From the NCBI GenBank assembly GCA_019237175.1, contig JAFAHP010000656.1, positions 1 through 15,535 on the forward strand: 15,535 nt of DNA, in the 5' to 3' direction. The position numbers and the translations under genes were made by a program. Shown piece by piece: positions 7,083 to 14,406 of the stretch; the first letter of the stretch is position 1; each line of letters starts with the position of its first letter. The stretch is from Alphaproteobacteria bacterium (lineage in GTDB: Bacteria > Pseudomonadota > Alphaproteobacteria > ATCC43930 > CGMCC-115725). The notes below the pieces were generated by a model, which had not been told where the DNA came from, searched no databases, and was given only the letters and a program-made list of their open reading frames with translations.

Positions 7083-7400
7083 GTGCATGCCCTTGCATCT
7101 GAGGGACCGAGACCGCTAACGTTCGACTTCATGACCGGAGAACGAGCAGTGCATAAGGACGTTGCCTGTTGCGTGGTCACTTTAACTTCCACCGAAGTTA
7201 GCAAGATTGCTGCGGAGGTTAAAATACTACCCGAAAACTTCGACCCGGTGAGCTGGCTTGAAGAAAACTTCGAGAGTATTGCTACTCTGGCGACGGAAGC
7301 GGTCAGGGATTTAGTCATCGAAGCGCTTGAAATCGGTCTCGCCGATCACCCCTTGGTTCTTCGCGGCCAGCGAACAACAACAGCAAAGACCGTTCACTAA
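7083..7400 (+). CDS. small hypothetical protein (105 residues from GTG)
   Basis: An acidic, soluble-looking 105-residue protein with no signal peptide or membrane segment. Its composition (Glu/Asp/Val/Thr-rich with amphipathic helices such as DPVSWLEENFESIATLATEA) is unlike the Arg/Ser-rich products of noise frames in this GC-rich DNA, and the gene is less GC-rich than its neighbours. Both support a real gene. The pattern (a short beta stretch VACCVVTLTSTEV, then helices with ENFESIATLA, then a closing strand HPLVLRG) loosely recalls small DUF1488-type proteins, but this is a guess. The start is uncertain: GTG 7083 keeps the beta-like PLTFDF segment, while ATG 7131 would give 89 residues. Neither has a strong ribosome binding site. 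It lies on the same strand as the PLD-ATPase gene but 334 bases after it, behind a terminator-like hairpin, so joint transcription is not assured. Confidence 0.5.
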   Translation: MHALASEGPRPLTFDFMTGERAVHKDVACCVVTLTSTEVSKIAAEVKILPENFDPVSWLEENFESIATLATEAVRDLVIEALEIGLADHPLVLRGQRTTTAKTVH

Positions 7401-7757
7401 CGCTCTCCGATCGGCCCCTTTTTGGGTGCTCTTGTCGATGCGGGCCGGGGGTATTGGTTTAGCAGCCGCCAGCATGCCCCGGAGGCGTTGGCTGCTCGAA
7501 ACCGGCAATAGTATCGGCGGGCTCCGCCGGCTCATGAGCCGCCTTCGCCTGTGGACTCTGGTGCGTCCGAATCGCCTTCTCCAAGAGTTGAGGACGTCCT
7601 CGCGTTCGCTCGCGTGGCTAGGGCGAGGCAAGGCAACGACCTGCATGAAACATCCTGTTCCCGGGGTCTCGGCCAAGCGGCGCTGGTTCGGTGAAAGCGA
7701 CTTCCATCCGCGATAACTGAGATATCGACCGGAACCACCCGCGTGGCGGCTCCTAAT
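7401..7757. other. 357-base convergent intergenic region, no gene recognised
   Basis: Between the small plus-strand gene and the end of the minus-strand glycosyltransferase. Open frames exist on both strands, but their products are Arg/Ser/Pro-rich with no recognisable domain, which is expected by chance at this GC content. No hairpin with a T-run was found at either edge. It may be decayed coding sequence, but I cannot assign it. Confidence 0.4.
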
Positions 7758-8861
7758 TTAGGTGTAGAGCGCATCGTAGCGCGCTGTGATCTCCTCCAGA
7801 TCATAGTGTTCGACGATGCGCTGGCGCGCCGCCGACCCAAGCTGTTGCCGGCCGCTGGGGCCAAGGGCGATGAGCCGCGCCCAGGCCGCGGCGAGCGCCT
7901 GCGGCTCTCGGGGCGGCACAATGGTGCCGCGCGAACCGAGGAGTTCCGCAGCGTCACCGCAATCGGTCGCGACGCAAGGGAGGCCGCAAGACATCGCCTC
8001 AATCAGCACATTCGGGCAACCTTCACCAAAGGCCGAAGACAATGTGGCAATATCAAGAGCGGAATAGACCGCCACCATATCGGCGCGGTTACCGAGAAGC
8101 CGGACATTCCCGCCCAACCCGTGACCGGCGATCGCATCCATGAGCGGCGCGTTCGAGCGATCGGCGCCGACACCGGCCAGGATAAATGCGGATTTCGGGC
8201 GCTCGGCCACGAGCCGCGCAGCCGCAGCCAGAAAATTCTCGTGGTCTTTCATGGGGTGATAGCGCGCCGGCAACCCGATCGCAACCGTATCGTGGGCGAT
8301 TGCCAATTCGCTGCGCAGCAATCTGCGACCCTGCGGGTCAAAGCGAAACGCCGTGGTGTCGCAGCCATTTGGGATATGCACCCAGCGGCGCGGCCGGTAT
8401 CCGAGGGCTTCGTGAAATCGCCTGCCGGCGAGCGAGTTGACAACAACCACGTCGGGGGATGACGACAACCAGACTAGCACGCGTCTGATAATGCTTGCAT
8501 CCAGGGTTTCGGTGCACCGGATATTCCAGAAAAGACGGCACTGGATTCGCCCTACGGCTCGGGCGACGGAACCGAGAAGATCGGCGTGATAAAGCCATGT
8601 CTGGACGATGTCAGGGTGCAGTTGACGAAGGATACGGATAAGCCGCGTCAGCCCCCTTGGGTCGGGCCAATCGCGGTGCATTTCCAGTGAAAACAGTTCG
8701 ATACCCCGACTCGCTAGCGCCGGTGCTAAGGTGCCTCCTTCCGTCATGTTGACAACAACCGATCGGTGCCGCCGGCGGTCGAGGCGGAGGACCAGCCGCG
8801 CCAGCATTTGCTCAGCGCCACCGCTGTCGAGGTCCGTAATCAAGTGCAGGATCGTCGCCAT
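7758..8861 (-). CDS. GT4-family glycosyltransferase
   Basis: 367 residues with a GT-B fold layout. The N-terminal acceptor domain opens with ILHLITDLDSGGAEQMLARLV, the typical start of family GT4 enzymes, where the glycine-rich loop follows the first strand. The C-terminal nucleotide-sugar domain contains GLPARYHPMKDHENFLAAA and the EX7E motif in FGEGCPNVLIEAM (Glu280 and Glu288), followed by GLPCVATDCGDAAELLG. GT4 enzymes transfer a sugar from a nucleotide donor with retention of configuration. The protein is cytoplasmic or peripheral to the inner membrane, with no membrane segment. It is the last gene of a three-gene operon: its ATG is 12 bases after the epimerase-like stop, with only a weak ribosome binding site, suggesting translational coupling. 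Donor and acceptor cannot be told from sequence; a surface polysaccharide or glycolipid is inferred from the neighbours. Confidence 0.9.
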   Translation of the reverse strand: MATILHLITDLDSGGAEQMLARLVLRLDRRRHRSVVVNMTEGGTLAPALASRGIELFSLEMHRDWPDPRGLTRLIRILRQLHPDIVQTWLYHADLLGSVARAVGRIQCRLFWNIRCTETLDASIIRRVLVWLSSSPDVVVVNSLAGRRFHEALGYRPRRWVHIPNGCDTTAFRFDPQGRRLLRSELAIAHDTVAIGLPARYHPMKDHENFLAAAARLVAERPKSAFILAGVGADRSNAPLMDAIAGHGLGGNVRLLGNRADMVAVYSALDIATLSSAFGEGCPNVLIEAMSCGLPCVATDCGDAAELLGSRGTIVPPREPQALAAAWARLIALGPSGRQQLGSAARQRIVEHYDLEEITARYDALYT

Positions 8862-8873
8862 TGCGCCGGTGGC

Positions 8874-9773
8874 TCACGCGCCGCGCCTCTCCGCCGGTTC
8901 TCGCCGATCGGCGATGGTTCGGCGCAACCCTTCCGCCAGCGGGGTAAAGACAAAATCGGGGAATGCCGCACGGCAGCTCGCGATATCGAACGGTCGATAG
9001 CCGTTGTGCGGCATCGGCTGGGTACGCGGCGTTTCAAGTATCGCAGTCGACCGGCCCATATAGCGCGCAACCATCTCGGCGACATCGCGAAAGCTAGTCA
9101 CTGTCCCAGTCGCCACGTTGAGCGCACCGGTCGAGCGCCGGTAAATAACGCGCGCCGCCAGTTCGGCGGCATCGTCGATCAGCACGTGGTCGCGTTGTTC
9201 CTCCCCCTTCCCGAACAGCACGATCGGATCGCCGCGCTCGACGAGCCTGAGAAAGCGATTGGGTCCATAGCCATTGTGTGGATCGGCCGCCCCATAGAGA
9301 AGACTGGGCCGCAGTATCGCCAATGGCGCCGATACCGTGTTGCGGAACATAATCTCGCGCGCCAAATGCATGGCCCCGTGCAGCGAGTCGGGCGCTTTCG
9401 AGGAAACCTCGGTCAGGGGCTCCGGGCAATCCGCATAGACTGCATCCGAACTGATGTTGACGATCTGCGCGAGCGGAGCGGCACAGGCCGCGACCAGCGC
9501 CGCGGCCATGACCATGTTGTCACGCAACATTTGGGGTGTGCGGCAGGGCGCCAGTGCCGACGCGGCGACGAGCACGTCCCCGGCCCGGAGGAGTCCAAGC
9601 AAGCGTTCCGCGGCCCCCGTGGTCAGGAGATCGACCTCGCGGCGGCCAAGACGCATGACGGTTGCGCCGTCGCGTTCGAGGCGGGCGGCGATCGCGTTGC
9701 CGACAAACCCGCCCGCCCCCATGACCACGACCCGCTCGGGCCGCGTCGGAGCGGCATTACCGTGTCTCAGCAT
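8874..9773 (-). CDS. NAD-dependent epimerase/dehydratase-family protein with altered active site
   Basis: 299 residues from ATG 9773, an extended SDR. The Rossmann motif is GAGGFVGNAIAARL (near residues 16-29). Other family features are a NISSDAVY segment, a LRPSLLYG motif, a VERGDPIVLFGKGEEQRDHVLIDDAA segment and a C-terminal substrate domain. Such enzymes epimerise, dehydrate or reduce nucleotide sugars. The expected catalytic YxxxK is read here as LHGAMHLARE, i.e. His132xxxHis136, so both Tyr and Lys are replaced. It may be inactive, use other residues, or bind ligands in a different role. The start at 9773 overlaps the end of the preceding gene by 17 bases; the frame is open upstream to 9980, but that part is the neighbour read out of frame. 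It sits between a dehydrogenase homologue and a glycosyltransferase, which supports a role in making a sugar donor. Confidence 0.88.
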   Translation of the reverse strand: MLRHGNAAPTRPERVVVMGAGGFVGNAIAARLERDGATVMRLGRREVDLLTTGAAERLLGLLRAGDVLVAASALAPCRTPQMLRDNMVMAAALVAACAAPLAQIVNISSDAVYADCPEPLTEVSSKAPDSLHGAMHLAREIMFRNTVSAPLAILRPSLLYGAADPHNGYGPNRFLRLVERGDPIVLFGKGEEQRDHVLIDDAAELAARVIYRRSTGALNVATGTVTSFRDVAEMVARYMGRSTAILETPRTQPMPHNGYRPFDIASCRAAFPDFVFTPLAEGLRRTIADRREPAERRGA

Positions 9774-11064
9774 TACTCGGCTCGTTAAACCTCTGCAAAA
9801 GCGGCGGCATACCCAGCGCATGATAGGCAAAACCCGCCGCCACGGCTTCGGCGGCCGGTAATAGTCGGAACGGATCGACCAGGACCCGGCCGCGCATGGC
9901 ACGAGCGAGATCGCAGATCCGCAGTGACCGATATTCGGGCCAAGGTGTCGCCAAGACCAGCGCGTCGGCGCCCTCGGCACAGCTCAACGCGTCGGTGCTG
10001 CCGGCAGCGAACGCAACGATGCTCGTCGGCACGACAGGATCGTGAACACACAGCTCTGCCCGACCCCGCAAGCGGTTGAGCAGCGTCAGCGACGGCGAAT
10101 TTTTGGTCGAATGTGTGTTTTCTTTATAGGCGAGGCCAAATACCGCGATTCTTGGCATCGACTTGTTGGCGAATACTTGAGTCTCCAACACACGCCAGCA
10201 CCATTCTTTTCGGTGCCGCGAGTTGGCAATCCACGCGGTGACAACGCCGGTATCCGTGCCGGCGCGCGCTCCAAGCTCGATGACAGTCTGCAGATCACGT
10301 TCGAGATTGCCGCCTGCGATCCCGAGCCCAGGGGTCAGGTAAGCAAAAGCGCCAATCCGGCGATCAAGGCGCAGCGCCGGAACGATCTCACTCCAGTCGG
10401 CGCCGATTGCCTCCGACAGCTCCGCCAATGTATTGGCAACCGTGACCTGGCCGACAAGACAAAAATTGATACTGATCTTGGCGAGTTCCGCGCTTTCGTA
10501 ACGCATCGTCAAGATCGGGCAGCAGAAGCTTTCGAGGAACTTGCGATAAGGCTCGGGGAGCGGCCGCGCCGGATCGGCGCATCCGACGATAAACCGCTCT
10601 GGATTGAGCGCTCGCGGCACCGCCTGCCCGAACACCAAGGTTTCGACCTGATAAATCAGCCGTTCGTGTGGAACGACGCCGAGCGCGCGGGTGAAACCGG
10701 GCGGGACTTGGCACAATACGACGAGGATCGCGTCGTCGCGCAATTGGCGCGCGACGTGCGCGATCAATCTCTCGATCGGCGCCAGGTCGCTCTTACCCCA
10801 ATCATCAGTCGGTACATCGGCGGAAATATAGACGACGTCGCAGTCCCTCAGCGTTGCGACGTCGGCGGCAAACGATAACCGCACCCGACCAGCGGCAAGC
10901 AGGCCGTCGAGACCCGGCTCGGTGATCGGTATATCGCCCTTTTGTAGCCGCGCAGTCACCGCGGGATCCTCGTCGTACCCGAACACCGGGAATCCACGAG
11001 CAGCCGCGGCAAACGCAGAAATCAGGCCGAGATGCGTCATCCCGGCAAATCCGATAACCGGCAT
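9757..11064 (-). CDS. UDP-glucose/GDP-mannose dehydrogenase-family protein lacking the catalytic cysteine
   Basis: 435 residues. Family members oxidise UDP-glucose or related sugars twice, to the uronic acid, via a Cys thiohemiacetal. The N-terminal NAD domain begins IGFAGMTHLGL, a variant of the GxGYVGL loop. The middle domain has ELAKISINF (Lys196, Asn200) and VANTLAELSEAIGADW. The C-terminal UDP-binding domain has FGLAYKENTHSTKNSP. The conserved GGxCxxKD motif appears as GIAGGNLERD, with Asn253 where Cys260 of E. coli Ugd would be (the Lys196-to-Asn253 spacing is 57, against 56 for Lys204-to-Cys260 in Ugd). Classical four-electron oxidation is therefore not expected. The start at 11064 is chosen because GGAA precedes it and the Rossmann strand begins at once; ATG 11100 is an alternative. 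First gene of the minus-strand glycan operon; its stop overlaps the next start by 17 bases. Confidence 0.9.
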   Translation of the reverse strand: MPVIGFAGMTHLGLISAFAAAARGFPVFGYDEDPAVTARLQKGDIPITEPGLDGLLAAGRVRLSFAADVATLRDCDVVYISADVPTDDWGKSDLAPIERLIAHVARQLRDDAILVVLCQVPPGFTRALGVVPHERLIYQVETLVFGQAVPRALNPERFIVGCADPARPLPEPYRKFLESFCCPILTMRYESAELAKISINFCLVGQVTVANTLAELSEAIGADWSEIVPALRLDRRIGAFAYLTPGLGIAGGNLERDLQTVIELGARAGTDTGVVTAWIANSRHRKEWCWRVLETQVFANKSMPRIAVFGLAYKENTHSTKNSPSLTLLNRLRGRAELCVHDPVVPTSIVAFAAGSTDALSCAEGADALVLATPWPEYRSLRICDLARAMRGRVLVDPFRLLPAAEAVAAGFAYHALGMPPLLQRFNEPSNAETR

Positions 11065-11151
11065 CGATGTTCCAATGTCAGTCCGCCCCGCCACCCACAT
11101 CCCACTAGCGGCGGAAAGAGCTTGAGCGGCGGCGGCAAGGCGAAAAGCTAG

Positions 11152-11180
11152 CTATCTCTGTTTCTATTCCTGAAGTGCAA
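11152..11180 (-). promoter_or_regulatory. possible promoter of the glycan operon
   Basis: Read on the minus strand, TTGCAC (11180-11175) resembles a -35 box, and a relatively AT-rich stretch ending in GATAGC/TAGCTA lies about 17-19 bases downstream. It is some 90 bases before the operon's first start codon, in a short AT-richer island of an otherwise GC-rich gap. The -10 match is poor. Confidence 0.22.
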
Positions 11181-11318
11181 CAACCGCGTCAAGACCCGAG
11201 CCGCCGCGCGATTAAAGGCAGGACTGAATGCCCGGACAATCCGACCGTGTCGGAGCTTTGCCGCGACAGGATAATTGGGCAGCGGCAAATTCGCCGCCGA
11301 GATCCGACCGCGCGGGGC

Positions 11319-12089
11319 TTACTCGGCGGCCTGCTTGATCGGCGACCCAGGCTGAGCCGCGCCGCTCGGCAAATCGAAGAGACCCGCCGGCAATGTCTCG
11401 AAATAGGCGAGGATTTCGGCCGTCGTCATGACATCGGCGTATTTGGCGTGCATGTCGCATAGGCTCACGGCATGACTCGCCTCGCTCCGGTCAAAAGAGC
11501 CCTCTTCGGCGAGGATGACGCGATAGTTGAGGCTAAAAGCATCGACGACGGTTGCGCGCACGCAGCCCGATGTGGTTGTGCCGGCCACGACGACACTGTC
11601 GCAGCCAAGCAGCGTCAAATAGGAGGCGAGATTCGTCCCGAAAAAGCCCGAAGGCTTCTGCTTGTGGATCACAATATCGCGTGGACCGGGAGCGATCATT
11701 TCGACGATTTCGTTACCGACGACGGCGGCACCGCGGCCGCCTCCGGCCGCGTCGGCGCGCGCGCTTTTCCACCGCCAGCTGCCGGCGTCCCAATTGTCGG
11801 CGCGCCGCTCGCCGGTGGTGTATATGACCGGCAGCCCTTTGGCGCGCGCCGCGCCGATCAGCGATTTGATGTAGTCAAGGGCGATCCACGCCGCCTCGCC
11901 GCACGAGGTGCGCCAGCGCTTGATCGATTCGAGGATCGGCTCCGGCCTCTCACCGCAAAATGCCCAGTTGACGTCGATCACCAGCAACGCCGGGCGTTTG
12001 CCAAACCCAGCCTGGGCACCGAACCCGCCCGCCGCGAACACCGCCTTGTCGCGCTCGGTCAGAAACTTGTCCCAGATCCGTTCTGCCAT
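11319..12089 (-). CDS. isochorismatase-family cysteine hydrolase (N-carbamoylsarcosine amidase-like)
   Basis: 256 residues. The catalytic triad of the family is intact: Asp39 in ALLVIDVNWAF, Lys145 in HKQKPSGFFGT and nucleophile Cys176 in GTTTSGCVRATV, with the expected cis-peptide region VVVAGTTT before it. The long insertion with WRTSCGEAAW and the KPSGFFGT segment fit the N-carbamoylsarcosine/maleamate amidohydrolase branch better than true isochorismatases. Such enzymes hydrolyse amide or carbamoyl C-N bonds, releasing ammonia. Cytoplasmic; no signal peptide. The start at 12089 (ATG) is chosen because GGGAG lies 8 bases upstream; a GTG three codons earlier would overlap that site. It runs divergently from the membrane protein at 12354 and ends 254 bases before the glycan operon, so it is probably a separate transcript. 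The natural substrate cannot be deduced from the neighbours. Confidence 0.9.
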   Translation of the reverse strand: MAERIWDKFLTERDKAVFAAGGFGAQAGFGKRPALLVIDVNWAFCGERPEPILESIKRWRTSCGEAAWIALDYIKSLIGAARAKGLPVIYTTGERRADNWDAGSWRWKSARADAAGGGRGAAVVGNEIVEMIAPGPRDIVIHKQKPSGFFGTNLASYLTLLGCDSVVVAGTTTSGCVRATVVDAFSLNYRVILAEEGSFDRSEASHAVSLCDMHAKYADVMTTAEILAYFETLPAGLFDLPSGAAQPGSPIKQAAE

Positions 12090-12241
12090 TGTCGTCACTC
12101 CCGTTGTCCCGCAGGCCGAGGTTCTCCCCGACTAATGTAACACCAACTTGGCCGCCTCACGACCAGCCCGAGCGATCCGCAGCCCCCGCTTTGTAGCATG
12201 TGTCGGGCGCCACGTCGTGGACCGCTGGTAATGTAGCCGGC

Positions 12242-12258
12242 TTATCGAGTTTCGATAA
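12242..12258. promoter_or_regulatory. palindrome TTATCGA-GTT-TCGATAA, likely operator
   Basis: A perfect 7-bp inverted repeat with a 3-base spacer lies in the 264-base gap between the divergent hydrolase (start 12089) and membrane protein (start 12354) genes, 153 and 95 bases from their respective starts. AT-rich half-sites of this size and symmetry are typical of dimeric helix-turn-helix regulators. No regulator gene is adjacent, and I cannot name the factor. Confidence 0.45.
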
Positions 12259-12353
12259 CAGGTGATCGACGGAAGCGGCATCAGCACTGGCGCAGCATCG
12301 TGTTGCGAGAGACGGTGTAGCAGCAATCACAATCTGTGACGGGGAGAGAAACG

Positions 12354-13283
12354 ATGATCCGGCCGGTTCTACGGAAAATCCGATGGACCCTTTTAGTCAT
12401 TTTAATGGGATCTTGCGGGCAATTTGCGCTCGCGGACGAGGGGGCTCCGGCGCGAGTCATTAGCGTTGGTCCAGATCACACCACCATTCTCCAGCAGGAA
12501 AATGGCAGCAAAAAATGGTCACTGTCCGGCCCGGAGGTGCTGAAGATAGTCGGGCATTACTTCGACAACGGAGACTTCGTCATCGTGACTGGTGAGCCAC
12601 CTGCCGCCGGAGCTGATCTGATCATCCGTACCGCGCCGATCGGCGTCTGGGGGAGGATAATCGCGATCGTGGTGTCCGCCCTCGTGCTGCTTGTGTTGGC
12701 AACGATTGCGTCTGGTTGGCGTCCCTATCGTTTCCTTGTGGGAGCAGACGAACGGGTAAGCAACTCGAAATGTCAAGTGGTGCTGTGGTTTGGTGCAGCC
12801 ATGAGCGTTTATCTGGCAACACTGGTCTTGCGGCTGATCGAGTCAAACTGGGAGCTAGTTGGTGGCATCGCGATCCCGGCAAATGTCCTGGCCATGACGG
12901 GGTTGAGCGGCCTGACCTTCGCCGGTGCCAAGATGATCGCTGTGAGCAAAAACGGCGGCAACCTGCCGGCCCCCGCACCGCCCGCCAACGCAGCACCGGC
13001 CCCAGCTGGCACACATAAGCAAAAGGCCAGAGAACCCGACTGGCTAAGAGACCTTTTCACAAACGATCAGGGCGATCTTGACTTTGGCGACTTTCAGATG
13101 ATCCTAATCGTCTGGATATCGGTCATCATCTACGTTGTTTCCGCATATATCACGCTTGGCAACTTGCCGCTGCAACAGCATGTGTCGCTGCCAGACGTAG
13201 ATGGCAGTCTGCTGGCGGGTTTCGGCGTTGGCCAAGGTTCCTATCTGGCGAAGAAGGCAGCGGTCCCAGTAGGTACCGGCTGA
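12354..13283 (+). CDS. uncharacterised membrane protein with signal peptide and four predicted membrane segments
   Basis: 309 residues. The N-terminus is a signal peptide (basic RPVLRKIRW, hydrophobic LLVILMG, probable cleavage after Ala27 in FALADEG). A periplasmic-type region of about 70 residues follows (28-97), then membrane segments at roughly 98-119, 141-161, 172-196 and 247-268. Between the last two is a Pro/Ala-rich linker (about 200-220) and the acidic stretch DLFTNDQGDLDFGDFQM. The C-terminus has LPDVDGSLLAGFGVGQGSYLAKKAA. The combination LTFAGAK, FTNDQGxxDxGDFQM and LPDVDxxLLxxxGxGQGxYLxKKA looks like a conserved bacterial family of unknown function; I know no activity for it. Start chosen at 12354 because GGGGAGAG lies just upstream; a GTG at 12336 would place that site inside the gene. 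It is divergent from the hydrolase, with a palindromic site between them. Confidence 0.85.
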   Translation: MIRPVLRKIRWTLLVILMGSCGQFALADEGAPARVISVGPDHTTILQQENGSKKWSLSGPEVLKIVGHYFDNGDFVIVTGEPPAAGADLIIRTAPIGVWGRIIAIVVSALVLLVLATIASGWRPYRFLVGADERVSNSKCQVVLWFGAAMSVYLATLVLRLIESNWELVGGIAIPANVLAMTGLSGLTFAGAKMIAVSKNGGNLPAPAPPANAAPAPAGTHKQKAREPDWLRDLFTNDQGDLDFGDFQMILIVWISVIIYVVSAYITLGNLPLQQHVSLPDVDGSLLAGFGVGQGSYLAKKAAVPVGTG

Positions 13284-13529
13284 GCCTAAGTCAGAGATTC
13301 GCAACGGGTTCGCGGTTGTATGTGACGAGCCGGCTTCATGGTTCCAGCACGTCCACCGGCTGACCCCTCACCCTCCCCGCTCGGCCTCTAGCTCTAGCCC
13401 GAGGGCCTGACCCGCGGGCCGACCCGGGATCCGGTAAGCCGGGAGCCACGTCCGCCAAAGACAGCGGCTTTCGCCGGTATGGCAACCAAGGTGAGCTGAT
13501 ATGAAAAATCTTTCGATCATCAGACTGTT
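13284..13529. other. 246-base convergent intergenic region
   Basis: Lies between the 3' ends of the membrane protein (plus) and SDR (minus) genes. AGCCGG (13328-13333) can pair with CCGGCT (13356-13361) over a 22-base loop, and the middle is rich in CCCGG/CCGCGGG strings. There is no clear T-run terminator and no recognisable coding sequence. Confidence 0.3.
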
Positions 13530-14342
13530 CTATCCACGCACCAAGCCGCCATCGATCGGGATTACCGCTCCCGTCACATAGTCGGATAGGTCGGTGGCGA
13601 GAAACTCTACCACCTTGGCGCAATCCTCGACCGTCCCGAGCCGCCGGAGCGCGACCAATTCGGCACGATCGCGGTTGCTTTGGCTGCTCCCCGGAATAAC
13701 CGTCGCCATTATCCGCCCCGTGGCGATCACGCCCGGAGCGATGCAATTTACGGTGATTCCGAACGGCCCCAGATCTTGCGCCAGATACCGGGTATAGTGC
13801 GCGATCGCGGCTTTGGCTGCGCCGTAATGGGCGTAGCCACCATCGGCGGATGGGGCGGTGCCGGCGACCGAACTCACCGTGATGATCTTGCCGCAGCGCC
13901 GCTCTTTCATGACCCGGGCGGCCGCGTTGCAGGTGTAGACGGTTCCATAGAGGTTCATTTCGGTGACGAGACGCAGCAACGTAGGGTCGAGGGTGCTTGC
14001 CTTGGTGTCGATCGGCCGGCCACGCCCGCCTCCAGCATTTGCGACCAGCACATCGATCCGGTCCCATTCCCGGACAACCCGCGCCACCATAGCCTCGACG
14101 GCCTGATGGTCGCGGACATCGACCTCGATCCCCAGCGCGCTGCCACCCAATGCCTCGATTTCGGCGACGGTGCTCGCAGCGGTCATGTCCTGCGCTTCGG
14201 CCTCGAATTCCTCGTAGGAGCGCAGATTGATATCGGCCACTGCGAGCTTCGCCCCCAATCCGGCGAGCCGCTTTGCATAAGCGCGGCCGAGGCCGCGCGC
14301 GGCGCCGGTAACGAGCGCAACCTTGCCATCGAGCGTTCCCAT
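13530..14342 (-). CDS. short-chain dehydrogenase/reductase (classical SDR)
   Basis: 270 residues with all classical SDR features: cofactor loop TGAARGLG (12-19), acidic VDVRD (74-78), NAG (102-104), SSVAG around Ser157/Ser158, catalytic Tyr173 and Lys177 in YAHYGAAKAA, an IAPGVIATGRI segment and the C-terminal TGAVIPIDGG. Asp37 of VADIN after the second strand suggests NAD(H) rather than NADP(H). An insertion after this strand (RSYEEFEAEAQDMTAAST, about 41-58) is longer than in a standard SDR. The substrate is unknown, an alcohol or ketone. The start at 14342 is fixed by AAAGGA upstream. It is divergent, with a 64-base gap, from the molybdenum-hydroxylase remnant, so the two may once have shared a catabolic cluster and control region. 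Confidence 0.92.
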   Translation of the reverse strand: MGTLDGKVALVTGAARGLGRAYAKRLAGLGAKLAVADINLRSYEEFEAEAQDMTAASTVAEIEALGGSALGIEVDVRDHQAVEAMVARVVREWDRIDVLVANAGGGRGRPIDTKASTLDPTLLRLVTEMNLYGTVYTCNAAARVMKERRCGKIITVSSVAGTAPSADGGYAHYGAAKAAIAHYTRYLAQDLGPFGITVNCIAPGVIATGRIMATVIPGSSQSNRDRAELVALRRLGTVEDCAKVVEFLATDLSDYVTGAVIPIDGGLVRG

Positions 14343-14406
14343 GGCTTTGTCCTTTCTCTCACGTCTTTCCACTCGCTATCTCATATGTGTGACTGAGTTG
14401 GAAGGA

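Noticed and set aside
7327..7716. Plus-strand frame in the 7401-7757 gap (129 residues)
   Set aside because: Arg/Ser-rich, overlaps the end of the small gene, no domain or ribosome binding site; treated as noise.
8766..9788. 340-residue plus-strand frame across the epimerase and glycosyltransferase genes
   Set aside because: Antisense shadow of two recognised proteins; Arg/His/Gln-rich composition.
10042..10878. 278-residue plus-strand frame opposite the dehydrogenase homologue
   Set aside because: Antisense shadow of a clearly recognised gene; no family features.
11241..11253. CCGAC-CGT-GTCGG hairpin
   Set aside because: Only a 5-bp stem with a 3-base loop and no T-run; such stems are frequent in this DNA.
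11472..12140. 222-residue plus-strand frame opposite the isochorismatase-family gene
   Set aside because: The minus strand has an intact Asp-Lys-Cys triad; this frame is its complement.
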